Assembly (NCBI GenBank): GCA_020445245.1
Contig: JAGRHB010000048.1
Location: 1 to 9,509, forward strand
From: Gammaproteobacteria bacterium
GTDB taxonomy: Bacteria > Pseudomonadota > Gammaproteobacteria > Chromatiales > Sedimenticolaceae
Reading direction: 5' to 3'
Length of the DNA: 9,509 bases
A program made the translations under genes and the position numbers. Below are positions 1 through 7,534 of this stretch, piece by piece. The stretch's first letter is position 1. Each line of letters starts with the position of its first letter. Under the pieces are notes generated by a model, which saw only the letters and a list, made by a program, of their open reading frames with translations, searched no databases and had not been told where the DNA came from.

Positions 1-830
1 CTCAGGGCCGTCCGCTGCTGCTGGTGTTGAACAAGATCGATCGTTACAGCGCCACCGAGCGTGAGCAACTGCGCGACGCCCTGCAGACACACCTCGCCAC
101 ATCGCTGGGTGCCGACAGGATCGTGTTTGCGGCCGCTCAGCCGGCGCCACAGTGGGTGATCCGGGTAGACGAAGAAGGCAACGAGATCGAGCAGCAGCGC
201 CAGGGTCTGCCGGATGTGGACCAACTGAAGGCCCGCCTTTGGCAGGTCCTGGAGCAGGAGGGAAAGACGCTGGCAGCACTGAACGCTTCCATGTTCGCCG
301 GCAACCTCAGCGACCAGGTTGCGGCACGTGTGCTCAGTGCGCGACGTAGCCTGGGCGATCGCGTGATCCGCACATGGTGCGTGGCCAAGGGCGTCGCCGT
401 GGCGCTCAACCCGGTGCCGATCGCCGACCTGGTGGCTGCCGCCGTGGTCGATGTGAGCATGGTGGTGCACCTGTCGCGCGCATACGGCCTTCCACTGAGC
501 CGCAACGAGGCCGGCGGCCTGGTCAAGACCATCGGTGCCCAGATGCTGCTGCTGATGGGTACCGTCTGGGCGGTCCACCTGGCTGCCTCGGCACTGAAGC
601 TCGGCACTGCCGGCGTTTCGGCAATGGTAACTGGAGGTGCGCAGGGTGCGGTCGCCTACTACAGCACCTATGTCGTCGGACGTGCTGCCGAGCGCTATCT
701 GGCGAACGGCAAATCGTGGGGTGACGCGGGTCCGAAACTGACAGTGCGGGAAATTCTGGACAGCCTCGACCGCGATTCCATCATCGACCAGGCAAAGGCC
801 GACATCCGTGCGCGGCTGGGCGCCGGCTGA
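1..830 (+). CDS. DUF697-containing GTPase, 3' part (5' end outside window)
   Basis: The frame is open from base 3 through the left edge, so this is the C-terminal part (about 275 residues) of a longer protein. The G4 motif NKID (bases 30-41), preceded by a hydrophobic strand PLLLVL, marks the end of a Ras/Era-like GTPase fold. A weak G5-like stretch, IVFAAAQ, follows near 122-142; the earlier P-loop lies outside the window. After a helical linker comes a DUF697-like region: the signature ALNPVPIADL starts at base 402, followed by VHLSRAYGLPLSR and two hydrophobic segments around 537-620 and 615-690 that suggest membrane association. Family knowledge: DUF697/YcjF-type proteins are inner-membrane GTPase-linked proteins of poorly defined role, so the function is only inferred. 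It ends 18 bp before the end of the convergent DUF2970 gene. The GTG at base 24 is not a credible start because it would cut off the strand leading into the G4 motif. Confidence 0.8.
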   Translation, partial: QGRPLLLVLNKIDRYSATEREQLRDALQTHLATSLGADRIVFAAAQPAPQWVIRVDEEGNEIEQQRQGLPDVDQLKARLWQVLEQEGKTLAALNASMFAGNLSDQVAARVLSARRSLGDRVIRTWCVAKGVAVALNPVPIADLVAAAVVDVSMVVHLSRAYGLPLSRNEAGGLVKTIGAQMLLLMGTVWAVHLAASALKLGTAGVSAMVTGGAQGAVAYYSTYVVGRAAERYLANGKSWGDAGPKLTVREILDSLDRDSIIDQAKADIRARLGAG

Positions 831-848
831 TCATCGGGCCCGTCAGAG

Positions 849-1064
849 TCAGCCTTTGACGGCGACGCTCATCACGAGCTGCACCACACCCCACACTGCG
901 AGGATGAAAACCACGGTCAGCAGAATGCCGACGAAAATGAAATCGCGCGCCCGTCCGCGTTTGAAATCACGCTCCCGGGTCGCATTTTTCTGCACCCCGA
1001 AGAACGACGACACGACGCTGCCGAGCACCTGCAGAAACGACAGTTTTTGGTTTTCGTCCGACAC
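849..1064 (-). CDS. DUF2970 family small membrane protein
   Basis: A 71-residue protein with a conserved-looking core: FLQVLGSVVSSFFGVQ, then the basic/acidic segment RERDFKRGRARDF, then one transmembrane helix at about residues 43-64, ending SVAVKG. This order (short amphipathic helix, FFGVQ, RERDF, single helix) matches the DUF2970 family of proteobacteria, which are usually about 60-75 residues and of unknown function. I chose the GTG at 1064 because GGAG sits 5 bases upstream and the product then begins VSDENQ, like family members starting MSDEN. Two adjacent ATG codons at 1094 and 1091 are in frame and would add 9-10 residues, but have no visible ribosome binding site. The frame continues to 1319, but that part overlaps the response regulator on the other strand and looks non-coding. 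The gene converges on the GTPase gene and diverges from the response regulator. Confidence 0.72.
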   Translation of the reverse strand: MSDENQKLSFLQVLGSVVSSFFGVQKNATRERDFKRGRARDFIFVGILLTVVFILAVWGVVQLVMSVAVKG

Positions 1065-1209
1065 ATCCACTCCAACGAATTTCGTCAACATCATACAGGC
1101 AGGCCAGTCTGCCAGAAATGCAGCGAGGCGTCCGCCGGCCGCAGGGAATTTAAAGGCGCGTGCAGAACCGCCGCTAGATGTCGGCATACCCTTGTCGCAG
1201 AGAACGCCA

Positions 1210-2007
1210 ATGGCGGATATCAGCCTGCCCGAACTCGCAGTCCTCGTCGTAGAGCCCTCGCCGACGCAGCGGCGGATCATCTGCCGTGCGCTGCAGGAAA
1301 ACGGAATTCGCACTGCCATCGAATGCGACAGCGGTGCGGACGCGCTGGTGCGCCTGGCAGCACAATCGCCCGACCTGGTAATCAGCTCGCTCTACCTGCC
1401 TGACATGACAGGCACGGACCTGGTACACCGGATTCGCGAATCAGCGGATTTCTCTGACACGCCTTTCATGTTGATCTCAAGCGAGACGCGGTTTCGCTAC
1501 CTCGACCCGATCCGCCAGGCAGGCGTGGTCGGCATACTGCCGAAACCGTTTTCGGCCGCCGAGCTGCGCACCGCGCTCGCAACAACCATCGACATGCTCG
1601 ACGATACCGTACACGAAATTGCCGACCTGGACGCTGGTGCGCTGCAGGTCCTGGTGGTGGATGACAGCGCTTTGTCGCGTAAGCACATCACACGGGTCCT
1701 GCAGTCGCTCGGCATCCGGCGCATCGATCATGCGGAAGACGGTCTGCGCGGGTTGGAGATGATTGAACAGAACTACTACGACTTCATCGTCACCGACTAC
1801 AACATGCCGCGCATGGACGGCAAAGAGCTGATCGACCACATCCGCACCGAGTCGACCCAGTCCTCGCTACCGGTGCTGATGGTCACCAGCGAATCCAACC
1901 AGAACCGGCTGGCCGCGGTGCAGCAAAGCGGTGTATCGGCGATCTGTGACAAACCGTTCGAACCTGCGATGGTGCGTCAGCTGGTGCGCAACATCATCGA
2001 CGCCTGA
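1210..2007 (+). CDS. Tandem-receiver response regulator with degenerate first REC domain, no output domain
   Basis: A 265-residue cytoplasmic protein made of two CheY-like receiver domains. REC2 (about residues 146-262) is complete: acidic pair D151/D152 (LVVDDS), phospho-acceptor D196 in IVTDYNMPRMDG, T226 in LMVTSE, and K248 in CDKPF. REC1 (about 10-130) keeps the fold and the late KPF lysine (K112), but the acidic pair has become E15-P16 (VVEPS) and the phospho-acceptor position is S60 (ISSLYLPDMTG). It should therefore not be phosphorylated by the usual chemistry. There is no DNA-binding, GGDEF, EAL or methylesterase domain, so output is probably by protein-protein contact with a kinase or chemotaxis-like partner. 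No histidine kinase is in the window. The start is ATG 1210 with a weak AGAG upstream; the open frame reaching back to 808 is rejected because receiver homology starts just after 1210. It ends 4 bp before the convergent hrpB stop. Confidence 0.88.
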   Translation: MADISLPELAVLVVEPSPTQRRIICRALQENGIRTAIECDSGADALVRLAAQSPDLVISSLYLPDMTGTDLVHRIRESADFSDTPFMLISSETRFRYLDPIRQAGVVGILPKPFSAAELRTALATTIDMLDDTVHEIADLDAGALQVLVVDDSALSRKHITRVLQSLGIRRIDHAEDGLRGLEMIEQNYYDFIVTDYNMPRMDGKELIDHIRTESTQSSLPVLMVTSESNQNRLAAVQQSGVSAICDKPFEPAMVRQLVRNIIDA

Positions 2008-2011
2008 GTGC

Positions 2012-4540
2012 TTACATCCTGCGTCTGGTGAAACGCGTCGCCCTGGCAGCCGCCGGGTCATCAGGCCAGAAGTGTTTCGGATAGCGACCACGCATCTCCT
2101 TTTTCACCTCGGCATAAGCCCCCGCCCAGAACGCCGCCAGGTCCGATGTGACCTGCAGCGGCCGCCCGGCCGGTGACAACAGGTGCAGCAACACCCGGAC
2201 CCTGCCCCCGGCCAGCACGGGACCGTCACTGCAACCGAGCATCTCCTGCAACGGCAGCGCCAGCAGCGGCAGGGCGTCTTCACGGTACTCGATACGTCTT
2301 CGCGTACCCGCCGCAGTGTCGAAGTGTGTCGGCAGCAGCTGATCCAGGCGTTGTGTGCGTTCCCAGCCGAGCACCCCGAGGAGCACCTCGTCGAGACGCA
2401 GCGCACGCAGCTGACGCGCGCCTTCGCCGCGCTTCATCCAGGGCAGCAACCACGCCTCGAGGTTGGCCAGGATGCCCTGCTCGGTGAAATCGGGCCACCC
2501 TCCCGCATCGTCTACCTGCGCCAGCAGCTGCACGCGTGCCCTCAGGTCGAGTGGATCGGAGAAGAACGCCGCCAGCCCCTGTTCACGGATCTGCGCGAAC
2601 AGCAACACCGCAACCGGGTCGTCGGGATGCAACGCCACGGCCGTGTCGCTCAACACCAGGGCGTCCAGCCGGCGTACGGATCGTGCGACCACGTCACCCT
2701 GGCGCTCATCCCAGCGCACCTCGCGGCCCGCAAGAATCTGTGCGCCGAACAGCGACTCGAACTGTGCATGATCCAGGGCCGCGGCCAGCCAGACGACACC
2801 CTCACGCCTTCCCGCGTCAACCGCCGCAATCGCAAGGAACGGACTGCCGCGTAGTGGGTCGGTCTCATCGAGCAGCGCAGCGCGACCGTTGCGCATCAGG
2901 TAGCGGCGACCGTCAGTCGAGGCAGCCATTGCCACCCGGTCCGGATACGCCAACGCCAGGCACCTCGCCGCATCCAGAACCGGCCCGTCTTCACCGGGAG
3001 CCGCTGTGCACAGCTGGCGGAACTGCCGTGCCACCCGCTCGATTCGGCGCAGCGCCGTCGCATCGAGGCCGGAGGGCAACTGTGCATGTCCACGCAGCGC
3101 GGCCAGGGCATCGATGCGAAGGGTGATATCGGCACTGTGCCGTTGCATCGGCGCGCGACCGATGGGGTCACGCTCAGACAGCAGCGCAACCACCTCAGCG
3201 GCCACCGCCTGGTTTTGCCTGCCGACCGCCGATGCCAGCACGTGTGCCAGGCGCGGGTGTGCGGGAAAACGCGCCATGCCACGCCCGGTCGTGGTAATAC
3301 GTGCCTCCGCATCGAGCGCGCCCAGCTGGCGCAGCAGGCCGACCGCCTGCTGCCAGTGTGCCGGGGGCGGCAGGTCCAGCCACTGCAGTTGGCCGGGATC
3401 GGTGACACCCCAGTTGGCCAGCTCCAGGACCAGGCCGGCGAGATCCGCCTCGGTGATCTCCGGCGGCGTCCATTCGGCCAGACGCGCATGGCGCGCCGGG
3501 GTCCATACACGCAGGCATTGACCTGGTCCCAGCCGGCCGGCACGTCCAGCGCGCTGCTGCGCCGAAGCCCTGCTGATCCATTGCGTCTGCAGACGTGTAA
3601 GCCCGGTATTGGGATCGAACACCGGGCGGCGCGCCAACCCGCTGTCCACCACCGCCTGCACCCCCTCGATGGTCAGGCTCGTCTCGGCAATGTCGGTCGC
3701 CAGGATCACCCGGCGCCGAGCACCGCCTCCCCCCCTGAGGACCACATCCTGCGCAGCAGCCGGCATGTCGCCGAACAGCGTGAGAACATCCAGTCCCCCA
3801 CCCGATTGCTTCTCGACTGCCTGGCGCATGCGCTCGATCTCGCGGCGCCCCGGCAGGAACACAAGGACATCACCATTGCTGCGTTCGAGCGCCTGGCCCA
3901 ATGCGTGCAGGCAGGCCGGTGTCGGGTCACGTGGATCGGCGTCCTGCGGGAAGTGGATGACGTCAACAGGGTGTTGCCGGCCCAGTGCAGTGACCACCGG
4001 TGCCTGCAGCAGGTCTGCGAGCGGCTGTGCATCCAGCGTTGCCGACATCACCAGCAGGCGCAGGTCTTCACGCAGTCCGGCGGCGACGTCCAGGCCAAGT
4101 GCCAGCGACAAATCACCGACAAGACTGCGTTCATGAAATTCATCGAAGATCAGCAGGCCGACGCTGCTCAGTTCCGGGTCGTTCTGCAGACGGCGCAGCA
4201 GCAAACCCTCTGTCAGGACCTCGATCCGGGTGGATTCCGAGATCTTTCGCTCGAAGCGCACCTGGTAGCCCACCGTGCCCCCGACCTCTTCGCCGAGCAG
4301 CTGCGCCATACGCCGTGCCGCCATGCGTGCAGCGGGACGCCGGGGCTCGAGCATCAGGATGCTGCGCCCGGTCAGCCACGGCTCGTCCAGCAGTAACAGC
4401 GGGACCAGCGTCGTCTTGCCGGAACCGGCTTCGGCGGTCAGTACCGCATGCCCACGCAACAGCGCTGACCTCAGTGCCGCGATCGCCGTGCGTACCGGCA
4501 GTTCAGGCAGTCCGTGGCGGGTGGATTTTTGTCGCGGCAA
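2012..4540 (-). CDS. hrpB: ATP-dependent helicase HrpB
   Basis: An 842-residue DEAH/RHA-family helicase, close to the usual 800-850 for HrpB. Motifs in order: Walker A AEAGSGKTT (residues 36-44), motif Ia LEPRRPAA (64-71), motif II DEFH (133-136, the HrpB-type variant of DEAH), motif III SAT (166-168), VFLPG (227-231), motif V ATDIAETSLT (281-290) and motif VI QQRAGRAGR (328-336). A helicase-associated region follows, and the C-terminal HrpB signature RYPKHFWPDDP lies near the end. The family is assumed to unwind RNA or ribonucleoprotein structures in the cytoplasm; its exact substrate is not settled. The start is TTG 4540, with GGAAG 7 bases upstream. The first in-frame ATG lies beyond Walker A, so it cannot be the start. 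The gene is divergent from mltF and convergent with the tandem-receiver gene. Confidence 0.95.
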   Translation of the reverse strand: MPRQKSTRHGLPELPVRTAIAALRSALLRGHAVLTAEAGSGKTTLVPLLLLDEPWLTGRSILMLEPRRPAARMAARRMAQLLGEEVGGTVGYQVRFERKISESTRIEVLTEGLLLRRLQNDPELSSVGLLIFDEFHERSLVGDLSLALGLDVAAGLREDLRLLVMSATLDAQPLADLLQAPVVTALGRQHPVDVIHFPQDADPRDPTPACLHALGQALERSNGDVLVFLPGRREIERMRQAVEKQSGGGLDVLTLFGDMPAAAQDVVLRGGGGARRRVILATDIAETSLTIEGVQAVVDSGLARRPVFDPNTGLTRLQTQWISRASAQQRAGRAGRLGPGQCLRVWTPARHARLAEWTPPEITEADLAGLVLELANWGVTDPGQLQWLDLPPPAHWQQAVGLLRQLGALDAEARITTTGRGMARFPAHPRLAHVLASAVGRQNQAVAAEVVALLSERDPIGRAPMQRHSADITLRIDALAALRGHAQLPSGLDATALRRIERVARQFRQLCTAAPGEDGPVLDAARCLALAYPDRVAMAASTDGRRYLMRNGRAALLDETDPLRGSPFLAIAAVDAGRREGVVWLAAALDHAQFESLFGAQILAGREVRWDERQGDVVARSVRRLDALVLSDTAVALHPDDPVAVLLFAQIREQGLAAFFSDPLDLRARVQLLAQVDDAGGWPDFTEQGILANLEAWLLPWMKRGEGARQLRALRLDEVLLGVLGWERTQRLDQLLPTHFDTAAGTRRRIEYREDALPLLALPLQEMLGCSDGPVLAGGRVRVLLHLLSPAGRPLQVTSDLAAFWAGAYAEVKKEMRGRYPKHFWPDDPAAARATRFTRRRM

Positions 4541-4649
4541 TGACTATCTTCCGGGGTTCGCGAACGCGGCCAGCCGCACCCGAACAGAGACTCAAGGTGA
4601 ACCACAACTATAGCCTCGGCCGGCCGCTGGCGGTAAGGCGGACTCATTG
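4541..4649. promoter_or_regulatory. Divergent hrpB/mltF intergenic region with two palindromes
   Basis: This spacer must hold the 5' regions of both hrpB (-) and mltF (+). It contains two perfect 10 bp palindromes: GTTCGCGAAC at 4556-4565, 16 bases from the hrpB start, and CGGCCGGCCG at 4617-4626. A TATAGC hexamer at 4610-4615 could serve as a -10 element for mltF, but I see no good -35 partner. Palindromes of this size can be operator sites, but the second could arise by chance in GC-rich DNA. The role is inferred only. Confidence 0.35.
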
Positions 4650-6083
4650 ATGGAGGCGTCTGCATCGACGCAACGCAGGGTCGCTGTCGTGGTTGCCGGC
4701 TGCCTGCTGTTCACCGGCTTGGCCGGAGTGTTTTACCTGCTGCGGCACGAGCCGTTGTCGGTCCTGCAGCACGTACAGAAAAACGGCGTGCTGGTGGTCG
4801 CCACCCGGCAGAGTCCTGCCGCATACTACCAAGGTGCCGACGGACCCGACGGCTTCGAATACGCACTGGTGCGAGAATTCGCCCGTCACCTGGGTGTCGA
4901 GGTGCGGCCGCTGTTCCCGCGCACGGTCGAGACCCTGTTGCAGGCCACCGAACGCGGCGTGGTGCACATGGCCGCGGCTGGACTCGCCATCACACCCGCT
5001 CGTGAACTCAGGGTGCGCTTTTCCACGCCCTATGAATTCGTCACCGAGCAGGTCATCTACCGCCGCGGCAGCGCGCGTCCGCGATCCTTCGACGACATCG
5101 CCGCAGGCGACCTCCACGTCGTCGCCGGCTCCAGCCATGACGAGCACCTGGCCGAATTGCGCGCCACGCAACGCCCCGGTCTGACCTGGCAGACCCATGA
5201 CGACATCAGTACCGAACGCCTGCTGAGCGAGGTTGACCTGGGCAACTTTCGCCTGACACTGGCCGATTCCCATACCGCCACGCTGAGTCGGCGGGTCTTC
5301 CAGCATACCGCGGTGGCGTTCGACCTCACCGAGTCGCAGCCATTGGGCTGGGCGTTCAGCCGCAACGGCGACGACAGCCTGCTCGATGCCGCCAACGCGT
5401 TCCTGAACCTGGTCCATCAGGACGGCCGCCTGGAACGCCTGCGCGCACGCTATTTCGGCCATTCCGACCGCCTCAACTTCGTCGACACACGCGAGTTCTG
5501 GCGCCACGTTCGCGACCGCCTGCCGCAATTCCGCGCCTATTTCGAACAGGCGGCCCAGCAGACAGGCATCGATTGGCGCCTGCTCGCGGCGATCGGCTAC
5601 CAGGAATCGCACTGGCGGGCCGATGCGGTTTCGCCGACCGGCGTTCGCGGCGTCATGATGTTGACCCAATCGACGGCGCAGCAGATGGGCATCACCGACC
5701 GCAGCGACCCGCAGCAGAGCATCACCGGTGGCGCGCGCTATCTGCGCGTGGTGGAGAAGAAGATCCCGGAACGCATCCAGGAGCCGAACCGACTGTGGCT
5801 GACCCTCGCCGGCTACAACATCGGCTTCGGCCATCTGGAAGACGCACGGATCCTCACCGAGCGCGACGGCGCCAGCCCCGACCTCTGGTTCGAGGTCAAG
5901 CAGCGTCTGCCGCTGCTGGCAGACAAGACGTACTACAAGACACTCAAGCACGGCTTTGCACGTGGACAGGAGCCAGTCGACTACGTCGACAGAATCCGCA
6001 ACTACTATGACCTGCTGGTCTGGTTCACCACCACCAACGACCGCAAGACACTGCAGCGCCTGATGACCGTGGATGCGGATTAG
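4650..6083 (+). CDS. mltF: Membrane-bound lytic murein transglycosylase F
   Basis: A 477-residue envelope enzyme that cleaves the MurNAc-GlcNAc bond of peptidoglycan, forming 1,6-anhydro ends. A basic N-terminus (TQRR) and a hydrophobic segment (residues 11-31) act as anchor or signal; VAGC (15-18) resembles a lipobox, but the strongly hydrophobic stretch after the Cys makes a membrane anchor equally likely. Residues about 42-270 form a family 3 solute-binding-like module (GVLVVATRQSP, GFEYALVREFARHLG, GLAITPARE). From about 295 comes the SLT domain, with catalytic Glu E319 in AIGYQESHW, then SPTGVRGVMMLT (328-339) and LAGYNIG (386-392). This two-module order is diagnostic of MltF (518 residues in E. 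coli). The start is ATG 4650, with AAGG 11 bases upstream; an in-frame TTG at 4647 is better spaced (8 bases) and would add one residue. Confidence 0.95.
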   Translation: MEASASTQRRVAVVVAGCLLFTGLAGVFYLLRHEPLSVLQHVQKNGVLVVATRQSPAAYYQGADGPDGFEYALVREFARHLGVEVRPLFPRTVETLLQATERGVVHMAAAGLAITPARELRVRFSTPYEFVTEQVIYRRGSARPRSFDDIAAGDLHVVAGSSHDEHLAELRATQRPGLTWQTHDDISTERLLSEVDLGNFRLTLADSHTATLSRRVFQHTAVAFDLTESQPLGWAFSRNGDDSLLDAANAFLNLVHQDGRLERLRARYFGHSDRLNFVDTREFWRHVRDRLPQFRAYFEQAAQQTGIDWRLLAAIGYQESHWRADAVSPTGVRGVMMLTQSTAQQMGITDRSDPQQSITGGARYLRVVEKKIPERIQEPNRLWLTLAGYNIGFGHLEDARILTERDGASPDLWFEVKQRLPLLADKTYYKTLKHGFARGQEPVDYVDRIRNYYDLLVWFTTTNDRKTLQRLMTVDAD

Positions 6084-6096
6084 TGCACGGGGCCTG

Positions 6097-6125
6097 CCGG
6101 CGATTTTGGGCCTTGCCTTCGCCGG
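6097..6125 (+). terminator. Stem-loop after mltF, possible weak terminator
   Basis: A perfect 7 bp inverted repeat, CCGGCGA (6097-6103) and TCGCCGG (6119-6125), with a 15 base loop lies 13 bases after the mltF stop. The only T-run is in the loop, not after the stem, so this is not a classical intrinsic terminator. It could be an mRNA 3' structure or a Rho-assisted end. Confidence 0.3.
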
Positions 6126-6128
6126 GTA

Positions 6129-6157
6129 TTGCACCGGCCTGCTGAAAGGGCGATAAG
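6129..6157 (+). promoter_or_regulatory. Candidate gltA promoter
   Basis: TTGCAC (6129-6134) and GATAAG (6152-6157) are separated by 17 bases, the ideal sigma-70 spacing, but they match consensus at only 3/6 and 4/6 positions. A start site near 6164 would leave about 30 bases of leader before the gltA ATG at 6196. The position is plausible because gltA is normally transcribed on its own and a hairpin precedes it. The call rests only on the hexamers and their spacing. Confidence 0.3.
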
Positions 6158-6195
6158 CTGTAGCTCAACCGTTTAGCCTGAATGAGTGCCCGACC

Positions 6196-7485
6196 ATGTC
6201 CGACCAAGCCACCCTGATCCTCGACGGGGTAAACCATGAGCTGCCGATCATCACCGGGGTGGAGGGTGAACGTGCGATCGACATCCGCGACCTGCGCGAA
6301 CGCACCGGCCACATCACGCTCGACCCGGGATACGGTAATACGGGCAGCTGTCTGAGTCACATCACCTTCATCGATGGTGAAAACGGCATCCTGCGCTATC
6401 GTGGCATCCCGATCGAGCAATTCGCGACCTCGCCAAACTTTGTCGAAGTCGCGTGGTTGCTGATCTTCGGGCAGCTGCCAACCGCCGCCCAGTACACCAG
6501 CTTCGCCGATGACCTCACCCGTTTCGCCAATCTGGACGAGGGGATGAAGCATCATTTCGAGGGCTTTCCGCGCACCGCACCACCGATGGCGATCCTGTCG
6601 GCGATGATCAATGCGCTGTCGTGTTTTCACCCCGACCTGCACGAACTCGACGACGAGGAACAGTTTCGCATGGCGGCGGCGCGACTGATCAGCAAGATCC
6701 GTACTATTGCCGCGTACGCCTATCGCCACTCAGTAGGCAAACCGTACAACTACCCCGACCCACGCCTGCGTTATGTGCCGAACTTCCTGCACATGATGTT
6801 CTCACAACCGTTCGACCAGTATGTCTGCGACGAAACAGTCCGTGACGCCCTCAACCTCGTTCTGATCCTGCACGCCGATCATGAGCAGAACTGCTCGACC
6901 TCGACGGTTCGCATGGTCGGCTCCAGTCGCGCCAATCTGTTCGCCTCATGCGCCGCCGGCGTATGCGCCTTGTGGGGGCCTTTGCACGGCGGAGCCAATG
7001 TCGCGGTGCTCGACATGCTCGAACAGATTCATAGAGGCAACATCACGCCCGACGAGTACGTGAGCATGGCCAAGAACAAGGACAGCAAGGTGCGCCTGAT
7101 GGGCTTCGGTCATCGCGTATACAAGAACTTCGACCCGCGCGCCCAGATGCTGCGCACCGTCACCGAGCGGCTGCTCGAACGCCTGGGAAAACCGGACCCG
7201 CTGCTGGACATTGCACGCCGCCTCGAAGAGATCGCGTTGCGCGACCCGTATTTCGTCGACCGCAAGCTGTACCCGAACGTGGACTTCTATAGCGGCATCA
7301 TCATGCGCGCGATCGGCATCCCGGCGGATATGTTCACCGTGCTGTTTGCAATCGGCCGCCTGCCCGGTTGGATCGCGCACTGGTGGGAGCAGAGCCAGGA
7401 ACAAGGCGGCAAGATCGCACGACCGCGCCAGATCTATACCGGAAAGCTGCAGACAGAATACGTCCCTCTGGCGGACAGGGGCTGA
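6196..7485 (+). CDS. gltA: Type II citrate synthase
   Basis: A 429-residue cytoplasmic enzyme that condenses acetyl-CoA and oxaloacetate to citrate, the entry step of the TCA cycle. The catalytic triad is intact: H264 in GPLHGGAN, H306 in LMGFGHRVYK and D363 in YPNVDFYSG, almost the same numbering as E. coli GltA (264, 305, 362, 427 residues). ILHADHEQNCSTSTVR (224-239) and KIARPRQIYTG (406-416) are also typical. Length and the N-terminal region (DIRDLRERTG, FIDGENGILRYRGIPIEQ) place it in the hexameric, Gram-negative type II group. Compared with the E. coli NADH-inhibition site as I remember it, R109, R163 and K167 are kept, but positions 110, 111, 112, 145 and 206 are F, A, N, H and F. Start is ATG 6196 with only a weak GAG upstream. 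The gene is 112 bp after mltF and converges on the metallo-hydrolase gene. Confidence 0.97.
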   Translation: MSDQATLILDGVNHELPIITGVEGERAIDIRDLRERTGHITLDPGYGNTGSCLSHITFIDGENGILRYRGIPIEQFATSPNFVEVAWLLIFGQLPTAAQYTSFADDLTRFANLDEGMKHHFEGFPRTAPPMAILSAMINALSCFHPDLHELDDEEQFRMAAARLISKIRTIAAYAYRHSVGKPYNYPDPRLRYVPNFLHMMFSQPFDQYVCDETVRDALNLVLILHADHEQNCSTSTVRMVGSSRANLFASCAAGVCALWGPLHGGANVAVLDMLEQIHRGNITPDEYVSMAKNKDSKVRLMGFGHRVYKNFDPRAQMLRTVTERLLERLGKPDPLLDIARRLEEIALRDPYFVDRKLYPNVDFYSGIIMRAIGIPADMFTVLFAIGRLPGWIAHWWEQSQEQGGKIARPRQIYTGKLQTEYVPLADRG

Positions 7486-7501
7486 ACACAGCCCGGGTGA
7501 C

Positions 7502-7523
7502 GCCGGGTGGTACACCGCCCGGC
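7502..7523. terminator. GC-rich hairpin between convergent gltA and hydrolase genes
   Basis: GCCGGGTGG (7502-7510), loop TACA, then CCGCCCGGC (7515-7523) form a 9 bp stem with one G-T wobble, in the 49 bp gap between two convergent genes. A strong short-loop hairpin here fits a bidirectional terminator, but no T-run follows on either strand, so intrinsic activity is uncertain. Confidence 0.4.
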
Positions 7524-7534
7524 GGCTTCGCCCG

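Noticed and set aside
825..854. Inverted repeat GGCTGA/TCAGCC spanning the two convergent stop codons of the GTPase and DUF2970 genes
   Set aside because: Only 6 bp with an 18 base loop and no T-run; too weak to call a terminator.
808..1209. N-terminal extension of the response regulator frame
   Set aside because: It overlaps the DUF2970 gene on the other strand, is compositionally odd, and receiver homology begins only after ATG 1210.
3086..4396. 436-codon open frame on the plus strand
   Set aside because: It is antisense to hrpB, whose helicase motifs are all intact; the translation has no recognisable motifs.
4644..6134. 496-codon open frame on the minus strand
   Set aside because: It is entirely antisense to mltF, which has an intact catalytic domain. 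Long antisense frames are expected in GC-rich codon-biased DNA, and the product shows no recognisable domain.
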